Shown here piece by piece: positions 1-8,368 of a DNA stretch of 24,369 bases. The position numbers and the translations under genes were made by a program. The stretch is from Bdellovibrionales bacterium. GTDB taxonomy: Bacteria > Bdellovibrionota > UBA2428. Location of the stretch: positions 1-24,369 of the forward strand of contig JAFEAR010000084.1 in NCBI GenBank assembly GCA_018266335.1, read 5' to 3'. Each line of letters opens with the position of its first letter. Positions within the stretch are counted from its first letter, which is position 1. The notes beneath the pieces were generated by a model. The model saw nothing but the letters and a program-made list of their open reading frames with translations, was not told the origin of the DNA and did not search any database.

Positions 1-23
1 CGCCGGACGAGAGTACGTGCAGA

Positions 24-58
24 ACCAAGCGAAGTCGGAGGAAGCGGCTTTGCTTGGT
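24..58. repeat. Inverted repeat / hairpin downstream of tRNA-Leu
   Basis: ACCAAGCGAAG at 24-34 pairs with CTTTGCTTGGT at 48-58, with one G-T wobble and a 13-nt loop. It lies about 60 nt beyond the 3' end of the tRNA on the minus strand. Neither strand has a run of T after the stem, so it is not a clean intrinsic terminator. It could be a transcript-end or processing hairpin, or part of a structured RNA cut by the window edge. I see no gene in 1-117. Confidence 0.45.
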
Positions 59-117
59 AACGAGAAATCAGATAGTTGCGAACTTTTCGGCCCTCATGGT
101 TCGAGGACCTTGACATT

Positions 118-202
118 TGGTGCCCAGGACTGGACTCGAACCAGCATGCCTCGCGGCGCCACCCCCTCAAGATGGTGTGTCTACCAATTTCACCACCTGG
201 GC
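118..202 (-). tRNA. tRNA-Leu (anticodon GAG)
   Basis: The minus strand folds as a class II tRNA. The acceptor arm is GCCCAGG pairing with CCTGGGC (discriminator A). The D arm contains TGGTAGACAC. The anticodon stem CCATC/GGTGG encloses loop TTGAGGG, giving anticodon GAG. There is a long variable arm, and the T arm reads GGTTCGAGTCC. The 3' CCA is encoded (118-120). Alignment from memory to known bacterial tRNA-Leu(GAG) fixes the anticodon position. It decodes CUC/CUU. Confidence 0.95.
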
Positions 203-244
203 ACTCACCAAAGATCTGATGGGGTTACTTAAGGCTGGGGGCCC

Positions 245-250
245 TGTCAA
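245..250 (-). promoter_or_regulatory. Candidate -35 box for tRNA-Leu
   Basis: The minus strand reads TTGACA, a perfect sigma70-type -35 hexamer, 43 nt upstream of the mature tRNA 5' end. The matching -10 is poor (TAACCC at 17-bp spacing, 222-227), so only the -35 is persuasive. Confidence 0.35.
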
Positions 251-296
251 TGAGTCCTGGCGCCCGAAGGGCCAACATAAGCCGCTTCCCTTTGCC

Positions 297-325
297 CTGA
301 CAGCCCCCATGTTTAGGACTAGAAC
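297..325 (+). promoter_or_regulatory. Candidate sigma70 promoter of lemA
   Basis: CTGACA at 297-302 (5 of 6 matches to the -35 consensus) is separated by 17 bp from TAGAAC at 320-325 (4 of 6 matches to the -10 consensus). The lemA start lies 28 nt further on, and GGAGG lies between them. This would drive the lemA-TPM-TPM cluster. Confidence 0.45.
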
Positions 326-353
326 CGTTCTCTAACTGGAGGTCCTCGTTTCT

Positions 354-941
354 ATGAAAAATCTTGCAACCCTTACCCTTCTGGCCACCCTGACGCTCGC
401 TCTTTCGGGCTGTGGGGTGCAGTCCATTCCCACGCAGGCCAACGAAGTGGACGCCGCCTGGGCCGAAGTTCTCAACCAGTACCAGCGCCGTGCAGACCTT
501 ATCCCGAACCTTGTGAACGTGGTGAAGGGCTACGCCAAGCACGAAAAAGACACGCTCGAGAGCGTTGTTCAGGCCCGCGCCTCGGCCACCCAAATTAAGC
601 TCGACGCTAAGGACCTCTCCGAGGAAAAACTCGCCCAATTTGAAAAGGCTCAGGCGCAGCTCAAGGGCTCGCTCTCGCGGCTTATGCTGGTGGCCGAGAA
701 GTACCCGGACCTTAAAGCCAACCAAAACTTTCGCGATTTGCAGGTGCAGCTTGAAGGCACAGAAAACCGCATCACCATTGCTCGTCAGCGTTATATTGAG
801 CAAGTGAAGGGTTTTAACAACCTGGTGTCCGTGTTCCCCACGAGCATCACGAACTCGCTGCTCTTTCACCACACCAAGAAGCCCCAATTTACGGTGACCA
901 ACGAAGCGGCGGTCAGTCAGCCGCCCGAAGTGAAGTTCTAG
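354..941 (+). CDS. lemA: LemA family lipoprotein
   Basis: 195 aa. It opens with a lipoprotein signal peptide ending in lipobox LSGC (Cys20), so it is probably a membrane-anchored periplasmic protein. The body matches the LemA family: the segment containing NQYQRRADLIPNLVNVVKGY (about residues 41-60) is the family hallmark, followed by helical stretches rich in Ala, Glu and Lys and a C-terminal RQRYIEQVKGFNNLV region. Family members are helical bundle proteins of unclear biochemical role, usually encoded beside TPM-domain genes, as here. GGAGG lies 11 nt before the ATG. The next gene starts 14 bp after the stop, so the three genes probably form one operon. Function beyond family membership is not known. 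Confidence 0.93.
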   Translation: MKNLATLTLLATLTLALSGCGVQSIPTQANEVDAAWAEVLNQYQRRADLIPNLVNVVKGYAKHEKDTLESVVQARASATQIKLDAKDLSEEKLAQFEKAQAQLKGSLSRLMLVAEKYPDLKANQNFRDLQVQLEGTENRITIARQRYIEQVKGFNNLVSVFPTSITNSLLFHHTKKPQFTVTNEAAVSQPPEVKF

Positions 942-955
942 GATAGGTTGCGGCG

Positions 956-1678
956 ATGTTGGGCCTAAAGACTCTGCTGGCCTCGCTGGCGCTGGTGGTT
1001 CCGCTGGCGCAAGCGGCGCCGCGGGCCATTCCGGCCCTGCGCGACCCGGTGCTAGACGAAGCCGGCCTGCTGGCCCCCTCCGACCGCGAAGCGCTCAATA
1101 ACGAGCTCCGGGCGTACAAACCGCGGGTCGAAATGGCCATTTGGATTGTGCAGAGCCTGCAGGGCGAGCCCGTGGAGTCGCTATCGATTCGTGCCGCCGA
1201 AACCTGGAAGCTCGGCACCGCCAAAGAAGACAACGGCCTTATTCTGCTAGTTGCTCTGGACGATCGCACCGTGCGCATCGAGGTGGGGCAGGGCCTAGAG
1301 GGGGCTATTCCCGATGCTTTGGCCGGCCGGATTATCGACCAAATCATTCAACCCTCCTTTCGCCGCGAACTCTACGCTTCGGGGCTCATGAAAGCCTCGC
1401 GTGCGCTCTTTGGTTTGGCGGGGGGCGATCCGGCCAATTTGCCTAAGCTTCCCGAGCAACGGCCATCGGTGCCCCTGTTTGGCATTGTGCTGTTTCTCTT
1501 TCTCATTGTGCTGTCGTTCTTGAGTCGCTTGACCGGAGGACGTCGTTCCCGCAGTGGCATTTATTGGGGTGGCGGCGGATTTGGTGGGGGTGGTTTTGGC
1601 GGAGGTAGCTTTGGTGGCGGCGGCTGGGGCGGCGGCGGTGGTGGATTTAGCGGCGGCGGATCGTCCGGGAAATGGTGA
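956..1678 (+). CDS. TPM domain protein, secreted, glycine-rich tail (YgcG type)
   Basis: 240 aa. A signal peptide ends near AQA (residue 20). A TPM domain (TPM_phosphatase/YgcG family) covers about residues 30-150: it begins with VLDEAGLLAPSDREALNNEL, has KEDNGLILLVALDDRTVRIE in the middle and EGAIPDALAGRIIDQI after it. One membrane helix lies near 172-190, followed by a short Arg-rich turn and a strikingly Gly-rich tail (about 198-240) ending SSGKW. This order (signal, TPM, TM, Gly-rich tail) is typical of YgcG proteins, placing the TPM domain outside the inner membrane. It is the second gene of the lemA cluster; the next gene starts 3 bp after its stop. The biochemical role of TPM domains is poorly settled; phosphatase activity was described for a plant homologue. 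Confidence 0.9.
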   Translation: MLGLKTLLASLALVVPLAQAAPRAIPALRDPVLDEAGLLAPSDREALNNELRAYKPRVEMAIWIVQSLQGEPVESLSIRAAETWKLGTAKEDNGLILLVALDDRTVRIEVGQGLEGAIPDALAGRIIDQIIQPSFRRELYASGLMKASRALFGLAGGDPANLPKLPEQRPSVPLFGIVLFLFLIVLSFLSRLTGGRRSRSGIYWGGGGFGGGGFGGGSFGGGGWGGGGGGFSGGGSSGKW

Positions 1679-1681
1679 CTT

Positions 1682-2308
1682 ATGCATGCGTTGACGGATG
1701 CCTTTAAAATCGACATCGAAAACAAAATTACGGAATACGAAAAACTTTGTTCCGTAGAGTTTGTTCCGGTGATCGTGCGCCGAAGTGGTCTGTACCAAAG
1801 CTTTCGGGCCATTTGCGCGCTCATGGCTATGGTGCTGGTTTTGGTAGTGCCCCTGGCGTTTCCGCTTATGCTGCCTTTGTCGCCGAGTGTGCTCGTGTGG
1901 GCCGTGCCGGCGGTGGGCTTGGCACTTTTTTCCTTGTTAGGTTGGGAACCCGCGTTGGCTTGGCTGCTGCCCATGGCGCTCAAGCGTCGGCACGTGGAAG
2001 AAGCGGCCGAGCATTATTTTCTCTTCGAAGAAGTTTTTGCGACTCGGCAGCGCACGGGCGTGCTGATTTTTATTTCGGTGCTCGAGCGTTCGGTGTTCGT
2101 GCTGGCGGACAAGGGCCTGACGGAGCGAATTCCGGCCGAGAAATGGGCGGAGCTGGGAACGCGTTTGGCTGCGGATTTTCGCCGGCAGAGTGCGGGGGCA
2201 ACTTTTTTGGAAGCTCTCGATGCCATTGTGGCGCAAGTGAAAGATCACTTTCCGCCCGAGGCTGCGCACCCCAACGAACTTTCCAACGTGGTTCGCGACT
2301 TCTCCTGA
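1682..2308 (+). CDS. TPM domain-like membrane protein
   Basis: 208 aa with no signal peptide. An N-terminal segment (residues 7-37, with KITEYEKLCSVEFVPVIVR) resembles the first strand-helix unit of a TPM domain. Two hydrophobic helices follow (about 43-63 and 68-86), then a cytoplasmic-looking segment resuming the TPM pattern with TGVLIFISVLERSVFVLADKGL (about 125-146) and a helical end. The TPM fold therefore seems to be interrupted by a membrane hairpin, an arrangement often seen in the second TPM gene of lemA clusters. GGTGA lies just before the ATG and overlaps the previous stop, suggesting translational coupling. It converges on the ABC permease gene with only 4 bp between stops. Family assignment is moderately secure; function is unknown. 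Confidence 0.78.
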   Translation: MHALTDAFKIDIENKITEYEKLCSVEFVPVIVRRSGLYQSFRAICALMAMVLVLVVPLAFPLMLPLSPSVLVWAVPAVGLALFSLLGWEPALAWLLPMALKRRHVEEAAEHYFLFEEVFATRQRTGVLIFISVLERSVFVLADKGLTERIPAEKWAELGTRLAADFRRQSAGATFLEALDAIVAQVKDHFPPEAAHPNELSNVVRDFS

Positions 2309-2312
2309 CGTT

Positions 2313-3107
2313 TTAGCTGAGTGCGCCTTCGTAGCGGCGCAGTCCCCGTTTCCAAATGTAGCGGGTGAGCAGCAGCAAGAGCGTCACGGGAATCCACGGT
2401 AGTAAAAACCAAATGCCGCTCACTTTTCCGACGGCGAGTTGCACCGGAATCGAAACAAAGAAAGCCGCGGGAAACACGCACAGCAGCAGGCGCCGCAGCC
2501 AGGCATCGTAGAGTGTCTCCGGGCGCCACCCCAAGCGATACAATTCAAAGAAGAGCCAGTTCAGGTTCGAGGTCTGCGTAGTCCAGAAGGCGGTGCTCAC
2601 CACGAGCACCGACAGCGAGCCCACCAGCACAAAGCCTAGGGCCACGTACACCACCCAAACTAGTAGGTGCCAGAAGTCCAGGTGCAGCTGCGCGAGCGCC
2701 CACAGCGATATCGCCACGCCCGAGCTAAAGTTAGTCAGCGATACAATATTCACCTGCCGAAAGTTGGCCAAGAAAACGGCCGAGACAGGCCGTAGTAGGT
2801 GAAAGTCCATTAAACCACTGCGAATCATACGACCGAATCCAAGTTGGTTGTCGTACAAGAAGAGCATGAAGAGTCCGTCCACCACGAAGATGGATCCTAA
2901 AAAGAGCCAAACTTCTGGGCCCACCAAATTGCCGATGTTCGGCGTGAAGCGCAGCGCGGTGGAAAAAAAGATAACCTGAGTGCCTACCCAAACGACTTCG
3001 GTGACGGAGCGACCGACGAAGTTAATTTTAAATTCCATTTCGCGCGCTAAGGTGTTGCGGCACAAACTTAGCCAAAGCCGTGCGTAGCGTTGAATCGTTT
3101 TAACCAC
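2313..3107 (-). CDS. ABC-2 type exporter permease (COG3694-like)
   Basis: 264 aa with about six hydrophobic segments and an amphipathic start (QRYARLWLSLCRNTLAREME). It contains the region FGRMIRSGLMDFHLLRPVS, typical of the uncharacterised ABC-2 permease family COG3694 (substrate unknown). It would pair with the permease encoded just upstream and the ATPase at 3894-4718. Translation appears to start at GTG (3107), which overlaps the TAA of the upstream permease by 8 bp, so the two subunits are probably coupled and made in equal amounts. It is the last gene of the three-gene operon. Confidence 0.85.
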   Translation of the reverse strand: MVKTIQRYARLWLSLCRNTLAREMEFKINFVGRSVTEVVWVGTQVIFFSTALRFTPNIGNLVGPEVWLFLGSIFVVDGLFMLFLYDNQLGFGRMIRSGLMDFHLLRPVSAVFLANFRQVNIVSLTNFSSGVAISLWALAQLHLDFWHLLVWVVYVALGFVLVGSLSVLVVSTAFWTTQTSNLNWLFFELYRLGWRPETLYDAWLRRLLLCVFPAAFFVSIPVQLAVGKVSGIWFLLPWIPVTLLLLLTRYIWKRGLRRYEGALS

Positions 3108-3897
3108 CGTAAGCCTCGTAGCTGCGTATACCCGCGCGGCGCGTGTAAATGTTGAGCGTGATGAGCGCGCCGAGCCACAAGATGGCGCTCCAAAAGTAAT
3201 TCTGAAACTCCGCGCCCGTGAGTAAATTCAGCCCGGCGCGCACCGGAAAGTCGCCCATAATCGGAAAGGGCGTCCAGGCGAGCACGGCGCGCAATCCGCT
3301 CGGAAGCCAGGCGAGGGGCAGCAGGGTGCCCGAAAACAGGCCAACGCCGATGTTAAAGGCAATGCCAATGAAGGTGGCTTCTTCAATCCAAAAGCCAAGG
3401 CTCACGAAGAACAAATAAATTTCCCAGGCTACCGAACAAGCGAGCACGAGGGCCACCGCAAAGGCTAGCCACGTGCCGGCGGGCAGGAGCGCGGCGAAGG
3501 CGGAAAAATGGCGCGTGATGATAAGAGTGAGCGCGCCCAAAATCCAAGTGGTGAGTTTGGGGCCGATAATTTTGGCGCGAAAGTAAGTGGGATAGTGCAG
3601 GGGCTGCAGCAGGTACTTGCGAAAAGTTCCGTCGCGAATTTCGTCGACCGATTCCGATACCAGCGTCCACAGCGAGTAGGCGTAGCGGACGAGCGCGCTG
3701 AGTAAAACGAAGGGCAGTACGGCGGCGCGCGGAAAACCCTCGAGCGATTCGCGGTTGCCGTAGATTTGTTTGAACACGGCCACTTCGGTAACCATAGTGA
3801 TGAGCGTAGAAAAAATAAGGATCGCGTAGTTCGAACGGTACTCGAGCTCCGAGATGAACGAATTGCGCACAACCTTAAAGAACGCCCGGGTGTTCAT
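3100..3897 (-). CDS. ABC-2 type exporter permease (COG4587-like)
   Basis: 265 aa, about six membrane segments. The stretch SVDEIRDGTFRKYLLQPLHYP (about residues 82-102) is characteristic of COG4587 permeases, with 'I.dG...yLl.P' marking the cytoplasmic loop thought to contact the ATPase. Its ATG overlaps the TGA of the ATPase gene in an ATGA junction, and its own stop overlaps the GTG of the next permease. ATPase plus two dissimilar permeases is the usual make-up of this exporter group; the cargo is not known and cannot be read from the sequence. Confidence 0.86.
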   Translation of the reverse strand: MNTRAFFKVVRNSFISELEYRSNYAILIFSTLITMVTEVAVFKQIYGNRESLEGFPRAAVLPFVLLSALVRYAYSLWTLVSESVDEIRDGTFRKYLLQPLHYPTYFRAKIIGPKLTTWILGALTLIITRHFSAFAALLPAGTWLAFAVALVLACSVAWEIYLFFVSLGFWIEEATFIGIAFNIGVGLFSGTLLPLAWLPSGLRAVLAWTPFPIMGDFPVRAGLNLLTGAEFQNYFWSAILWLGALITLNIYTRRAGIRSYEAYGG

Positions 3898-4718
3898 GAG
3901 TTCTGCATCGACCCGCTCATGATTTCGCGCACGAGCGACTCGAGTTCCTTGGCGCTATCGCCCCGGTTGTAGCGCGCGTTGAAGTCGGCCAGGGGCCCGG
4001 TGTAGAGCAGTTTGCCCTCGTGCACGAAGAGCAGGTACTCGCACAGTTCAGTGATGTCGGACATGTCGTGGCTGCTCAGAATGATGGTCGTTTTTTGTTC
4101 GCGATTGTACTTGGCAATGAATTCGCGAATGGCGTGTTTGGCCACCACGTCCAGGCCAATGGTGGGTTCGTCCAGAAAGAGCAGCTCCGGATTGTGCAGC
4201 AGGCTGGCGATGATTTCGCATTTCATACGCTCGCCCAGCGAGAGTTTGCGCACCTGCACGCCGAGAATGGCTTTTACCTGCAGAACTTCCGTAAGGTGCG
4301 CTAGGCGCTCGCGGTATTGTTCGGGCGGAATATCGTAAATGGCCGCGAGGAGTTCAAAAGTTTCGAGGGCCGGAATATCCACCCACAGTTGGGACTTCTG
4401 GCCCATGACCATGCCGATGCGGCGCAAAAAGTCGTGATCTCGCTCGGCGGGATAAAAACCCAGCACGCGAACGTCACCCGAAGTTGGATGCAAAAGCCCT
4501 GACGCCATTTTAAGGAGCGTCGTTTTTCCGGCACCGTTGGCGCCCACTAGCCCCACGCAGGCGCCGCGGGGCACGCTAAAACTCATATGATCTACGGCGG
4601 CCTTAATCGTGTAACGGGGTTGCACAAAGGCGCGGAGCGAAGCTAGCAACCCCGATTCACGTTCACGGCGTTTGAAGCTGCGACTTACATCGAGAAATTC
4701 AATCGCGGTGGATTCCAT
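3894..4718 (-). CDS. ABC exporter ATP-binding protein (COG4586-like)
   Basis: 274 aa, a single nucleotide-binding domain of normal length. Walker A is GANGAGKT (59-66), the signature is LSLGE (159-163), Walker B is LLFLDEP (179-185) and the switch histidine is H217 in SSHDMSD. The first 35 residues before the ATPase core (FKRRERESGLLASLRAFVQP) form the short basic region seen in COG4586 ATPases, which work with COG4587/COG3694 permeases. The start has AAAGG 5-6 nt upstream. It is the first gene of the operon and is divergent from the SGNH hydrolase gene. Confidence 0.92.
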   Translation of the reverse strand: MESTAIEFLDVSRSFKRRERESGLLASLRAFVQPRYTIKAAVDHMSFSVPRGACVGLVGANGAGKTTLLKMASGLLHPTSGDVRVLGFYPAERDHDFLRRIGMVMGQKSQLWVDIPALETFELLAAIYDIPPEQYRERLAHLTEVLQVKAILGVQVRKLSLGERMKCEIIASLLHNPELLFLDEPTIGLDVVAKHAIREFIAKYNREQKTTIILSSHDMSDITELCEYLLFVHEGKLLYTGPLADFNARYNRGDSAKELESLVREIMSGSMQNS

Positions 4719-4759
4719 AGTTACCTTTCTATCTGTAAAGGCGATTTCAGGACACTTTT

Positions 4760-4776
4760 TCGCAAATTAACTGCGA
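4760..4776. promoter_or_regulatory. Inverted repeat in divergent promoter region
   Basis: TCGCA (4760-4764) and TGCGA (4772-4776) flank AATTAAC, in the 87-bp gap between the divergent ABC and SGNH genes. Seven T follow on the plus strand. It could be an operator shared by both directions or a weak hairpin-plus-T terminator for stray plus-strand transcripts. The arms are short, so chance is possible. Confidence 0.3.
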
Positions 4777-4805
4777 TTTTTTTGGAGATCGACCGATGAG
4801 TCTGC

Positions 4806-5870
4806 ATGACTCATTTCAAAAAAAATTCACTCAAACTTACTTCGCGCTGGGCAACGGCATGTTTGGCGACTTCCTTCGTTATGGGGCCCATGATTCAGGC
4901 GCGAGCGGCGGACGAATCCTTTGCTACCTACACGGGGCAACCCGATAGCGAACAGCCCGATCAAGAAGTGGTCGTGGGCGATCCCGCAGTGACGGCCGAT
5001 CCTTCGCTGCCCACTTCGATGGGCACTTTGGGCGACAGCATCACGGCCGGCGCCGTGGCGAACTATCAGCGCCGCGACGCGCAGAACCCCCTCAACTTGG
5101 GTTTTATTCTCACGCAGGTGCTAACGGCCGGTCTCACCAAGAACGCTCGTCCCCTCGAGGCGCGCAGTTACAGCTGGGCCACGGGCCTAAACTTGTTCAA
5201 GCCCGTTAATAGCCACGCTCACCGCATTGTGAAGCTGCTGAACGGTGCGCAGTTCCGTACGCGCAATGCGGCGGTGTCGGGCGCGGTGGCTAAGGACGTG
5301 GTGGTTGATCAGTTGCCGAAGCTCATGGACTGGAGTCAGTCTAAATTGGGTCAAGCGGCACCGGACTACGTTACGGTGTTCATTGGCGCGAACGACATTT
5401 GCAAAGACACCTACGACCAAATGACTTCGACTTCGGATTACATCAACACCGTGGCTACGGCCGTGGACACGATGCTCGCCAAGAGCCCGCGCACCAAAGT
5501 GCTCGTGATGACTTTGCCGAAGATCGACACCCTGCAATCGGTGGCGGGCTCGGCCCTGCACGTGGGCATTGCGCCGGTCAAAACCTGTCAGGATTTCTGG
5601 AAGCTTGCCAACGTGTGTGGCTCGCTTAACCTCGAAGCAGATCCTCTCAAGCGTCAGATCGCGGTGGACCGCGTGCATGAGTACAACGAGGCTCTGCGCG
5701 ACATGGTGAGCAGCCGTCAGGCGGACTTCGGTGACCGCGTCCGTTTAGCGAATGGTCCGGCCGAAGTGAACTTCGACAAGGACGACGTGAGCATGGATTG
5801 TTTCCACCCCAGCACGAAGGGGCAAAACAAACTGGCCCAGAAGAGCTGGGAAATTACTTGGTGGAAGTAG
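4806..5870 (+). CDS. Secreted SGNH/GDSL-family hydrolase
   Basis: 354 aa. The signal peptide (basic start, hydrophobic core 15-30) has a likely cut after ARA (34). The SGNH blocks are in order: GDSIT with nucleophile Ser78, AVSGA with the oxyanion Gly near 159, GAND (194-197), and D331-C-F-H334 as the acid-base pair. These are the four landmarks of esterase/lipase-type SGNH enzymes, so it probably cleaves an ester on a lipid or polysaccharide outside the cytoplasm; the substrate cannot be told. Residues 40-70 form an acidic, Pro-rich lead-in. The only good Shine-Dalgarno (GGAG, about 4784-4787) is better spaced for an out-of-frame ATG at 4796 than for 4806. The 3' end overlaps secG by 17 bp in convergent orientation. 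Confidence 0.85.
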   Translation: MTHFKKNSLKLTSRWATACLATSFVMGPMIQARAADESFATYTGQPDSEQPDQEVVVGDPAVTADPSLPTSMGTLGDSITAGAVANYQRRDAQNPLNLGFILTQVLTAGLTKNARPLEARSYSWATGLNLFKPVNSHAHRIVKLLNGAQFRTRNAAVSGAVAKDVVVDQLPKLMDWSQSKLGQAAPDYVTVFIGANDICKDTYDQMTSTSDYINTVATAVDTMLAKSPRTKVLVMTLPKIDTLQSVAGSALHVGIAPVKTCQDFWKLANVCGSLNLEADPLKRQIAVDRVHEYNEALRDMVSSRQADFGDRVRLANGPAEVNFDKDDVSMDCFHPSTKGQNKLAQKSWEITWWK

Positions 5871-6189
5871 GCGCAATCGGCGCAGCTGCCGGAGGCGTTA
5901 CGGGAGCGATGGGCGCGGGAACCGGCATGGGGACCGCGTTCGTATCGATGACCGACTTTTGATTCGAGCGGATGCTAAGGATGCTTAGCATGAGGCACGC
6001 GAACATAATGAAGGCGGCGCCCCACATCGTAATTTTGAACAAGAAGCTGGTGGCGCCGGTGCTGCCGAAGAGGCTCTGCGAAGAACCGCCAAAAGCCGTA
6101 GCCGTACCGCCCTTAGCGGGTTGCAGAAGAACGGCCGTGATCACCATGATGCAGGCAATAACCAAAAGAACGATCAGAAGTGTCGACAT
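5854..6189 (-). CDS. secG: Preprotein translocase subunit SecG
   Basis: 111 aa. Two membrane helices (about 3-22 and 50-72) flank the conserved SecG loop: LLQPAKGGTATAFGGSSQSL followed by LFGSTGATSFL. SecG joins SecY and SecE in the inner-membrane channel and speeds SecA-driven export. After residue 85 there is a Pro/Ala-rich tail (VPMPVPAPIAPVTPPAAAP), longer than in the shortest SecG proteins; such low-complexity tails are common in this subunit. It sits at the end of the gapA-pgk-tpiA operon, as secG does in many bacteria. GAGAGG lies about 9 nt upstream of the ATG. Confidence 0.93.
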   Translation of the reverse strand: MSTLLIVLLVIACIMVITAVLLQPAKGGTATAFGGSSQSLFGSTGATSFLFKITMWGAAFIMFACLMLSILSIRSNQKSVIDTNAVPMPVPAPIAPVTPPAAAPIAPTSTK

Positions 6190-6214
6190 GTGCGTGTGCC
6201 TCTCGAGTTTCGAG

Positions 6215-6307
6215 TTAGAAGTTACCGCGACCCATCGATCCGCTGATTAGAAAAGCAACGAATCCAAGAATTAAGGTCGTCAAAGTGAGTTCCGGTGAAA
6301 TGCCCAT
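6215..6307 (-). CDS. Possible 30-aa single-pass membrane protein between tpiA and secG
   Basis: A 31-codon frame starts with ATG at 6307, 10 nt after the tpiA stop, and ends 25 bp before secG. The peptide begins MGISPELTLTTLILGFVAFL and ends ISGSMGRGNF: a polar start, about 16 continuous hydrophobic residues and a Gly/Arg end, as in bacterial small membrane proteins. A GGGGG stretch lies 3 nt before the ATG, a poor but present ribosome site. Its place in the operon means it would be transcribed. No family is recognised, and it could be chance. Confidence 0.4.
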   Translation of the reverse strand: MGISPELTLTTLILGFVAFLISGSMGRGNF

Positions 6308-6317
6308 TTGCCCCCAT

Positions 6318-7094
6318 CTATAGCTGCGCGGGAGTGGCTTTGTCGAGAACTTCATGCAGCTGCAAGTAGCTCTTGGCCTCGAGAGAAGCGCCGCCTACGA
6401 GGCCTCCGTGAACGTGCGGAAGGCTCGCTAAGCCGCCGAAGTTGTCCGCTTTAACGCTGCCGCCGTAGAGAATGGGAAGCGGCGTGGAGCCAATCAGCGA
6501 CGCAATAAAGCCATGGGCTTCGCGAACTTGGTCGGGCGTGGCGACGAGTCCCGTGCCAATGGCCCAGACAGGTTCGTAGGCGAGCATAAAGGCCTGCGTC
6601 GCGAGCTGAGTGGAATTTAGCTGGGGCAAAATTTGGGCTACGACTGGAGCCAGTTGCTCGCGAATCACGGCCTGCGTTTTGCCCGACTGCCGCTCTTCGA
6701 TTTTTTCGCCGAAGCAAAAAATCACGTGGAGGCCTTGGCTCAGGGCAAAGAGGGCGCGCTTAACGGCGCTGGCGTCCGTTTCGCCGAAGTACTGGCGGCG
6801 CTCGGAATGGCCAATGATGGCCCCTTTAACTCCGAGGTCCAGGAGCTGGGCGGCGCTGGTTTCGCCGGTAAAGGCGCCCGATTCAGCCCAGGCCACGTTC
6901 TGCGCGAAAATCTCAATGCCCGTGCTGGCCGAGGCTTGCAGGGCGGTATCTAGAAGTGTGGGGCTGGGGGCCGCAATCTTGCGCACGGACGAAGCCCGAA
7001 TCTGGTCGCCAACGGTCTCAAAAAAGTTGCGAGTCTCGGCCCGCGTTTTGAACATTTTCCAGTTACCGGCGAGGACTTTGGGGGACGGCTTCAT
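6318..7094 (-). CDS. tpiA: Triosephosphate isomerase
   Basis: 258 aa, normal length. It interconverts dihydroxyacetone phosphate and glyceraldehyde 3-phosphate in the cytoplasm. The catalytic residues are all visible: Lys13 in GNWKM, His96 in IGHSERRQYFGE, Glu174 in YEPVWAIGTG, and the phosphate-binding ILYGGSVK near 208-215. AAGGAG lies 13 nt upstream of the ATG. It follows pgk by 31 bp and precedes the micro-ORF and secG, all on the same strand. No odd residues were noticed. Confidence 0.97.
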   Translation of the reverse strand: MKPSPKVLAGNWKMFKTRAETRNFFETVGDQIRASSVRKIAAPSPTLLDTALQASASTGIEIFAQNVAWAESGAFTGETSAAQLLDLGVKGAIIGHSERRQYFGETDASAVKRALFALSQGLHVIFCFGEKIEERQSGKTQAVIREQLAPVVAQILPQLNSTQLATQAFMLAYEPVWAIGTGLVATPDQVREAHGFIASLIGSTPLPILYGGSVKADNFGGLASLPHVHGGLVGGASLEAKSYLQLHEVLDKATPAQL

Positions 7095-7125
7095 TTTGAT
7101 TCCGGCGCTCCTTTGGAGTTGCGAA

Positions 7126-8364
<1,239 letters not shown>

Positions 8365-8368
8365 CGAA

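Noticed and set aside
225..887. 220-codon frame on the minus strand opposite lemA
   Set aside because: Antisense reading of a clear LemA lipoprotein with promoter and ribosome site; no recognisable protein.
1561..1680. GGT/GGC-rich stretch as a possible tandem DNA repeat
   Set aside because: It codes the Gly-rich tail normal for YgcG-type TPM proteins; units are irregular.
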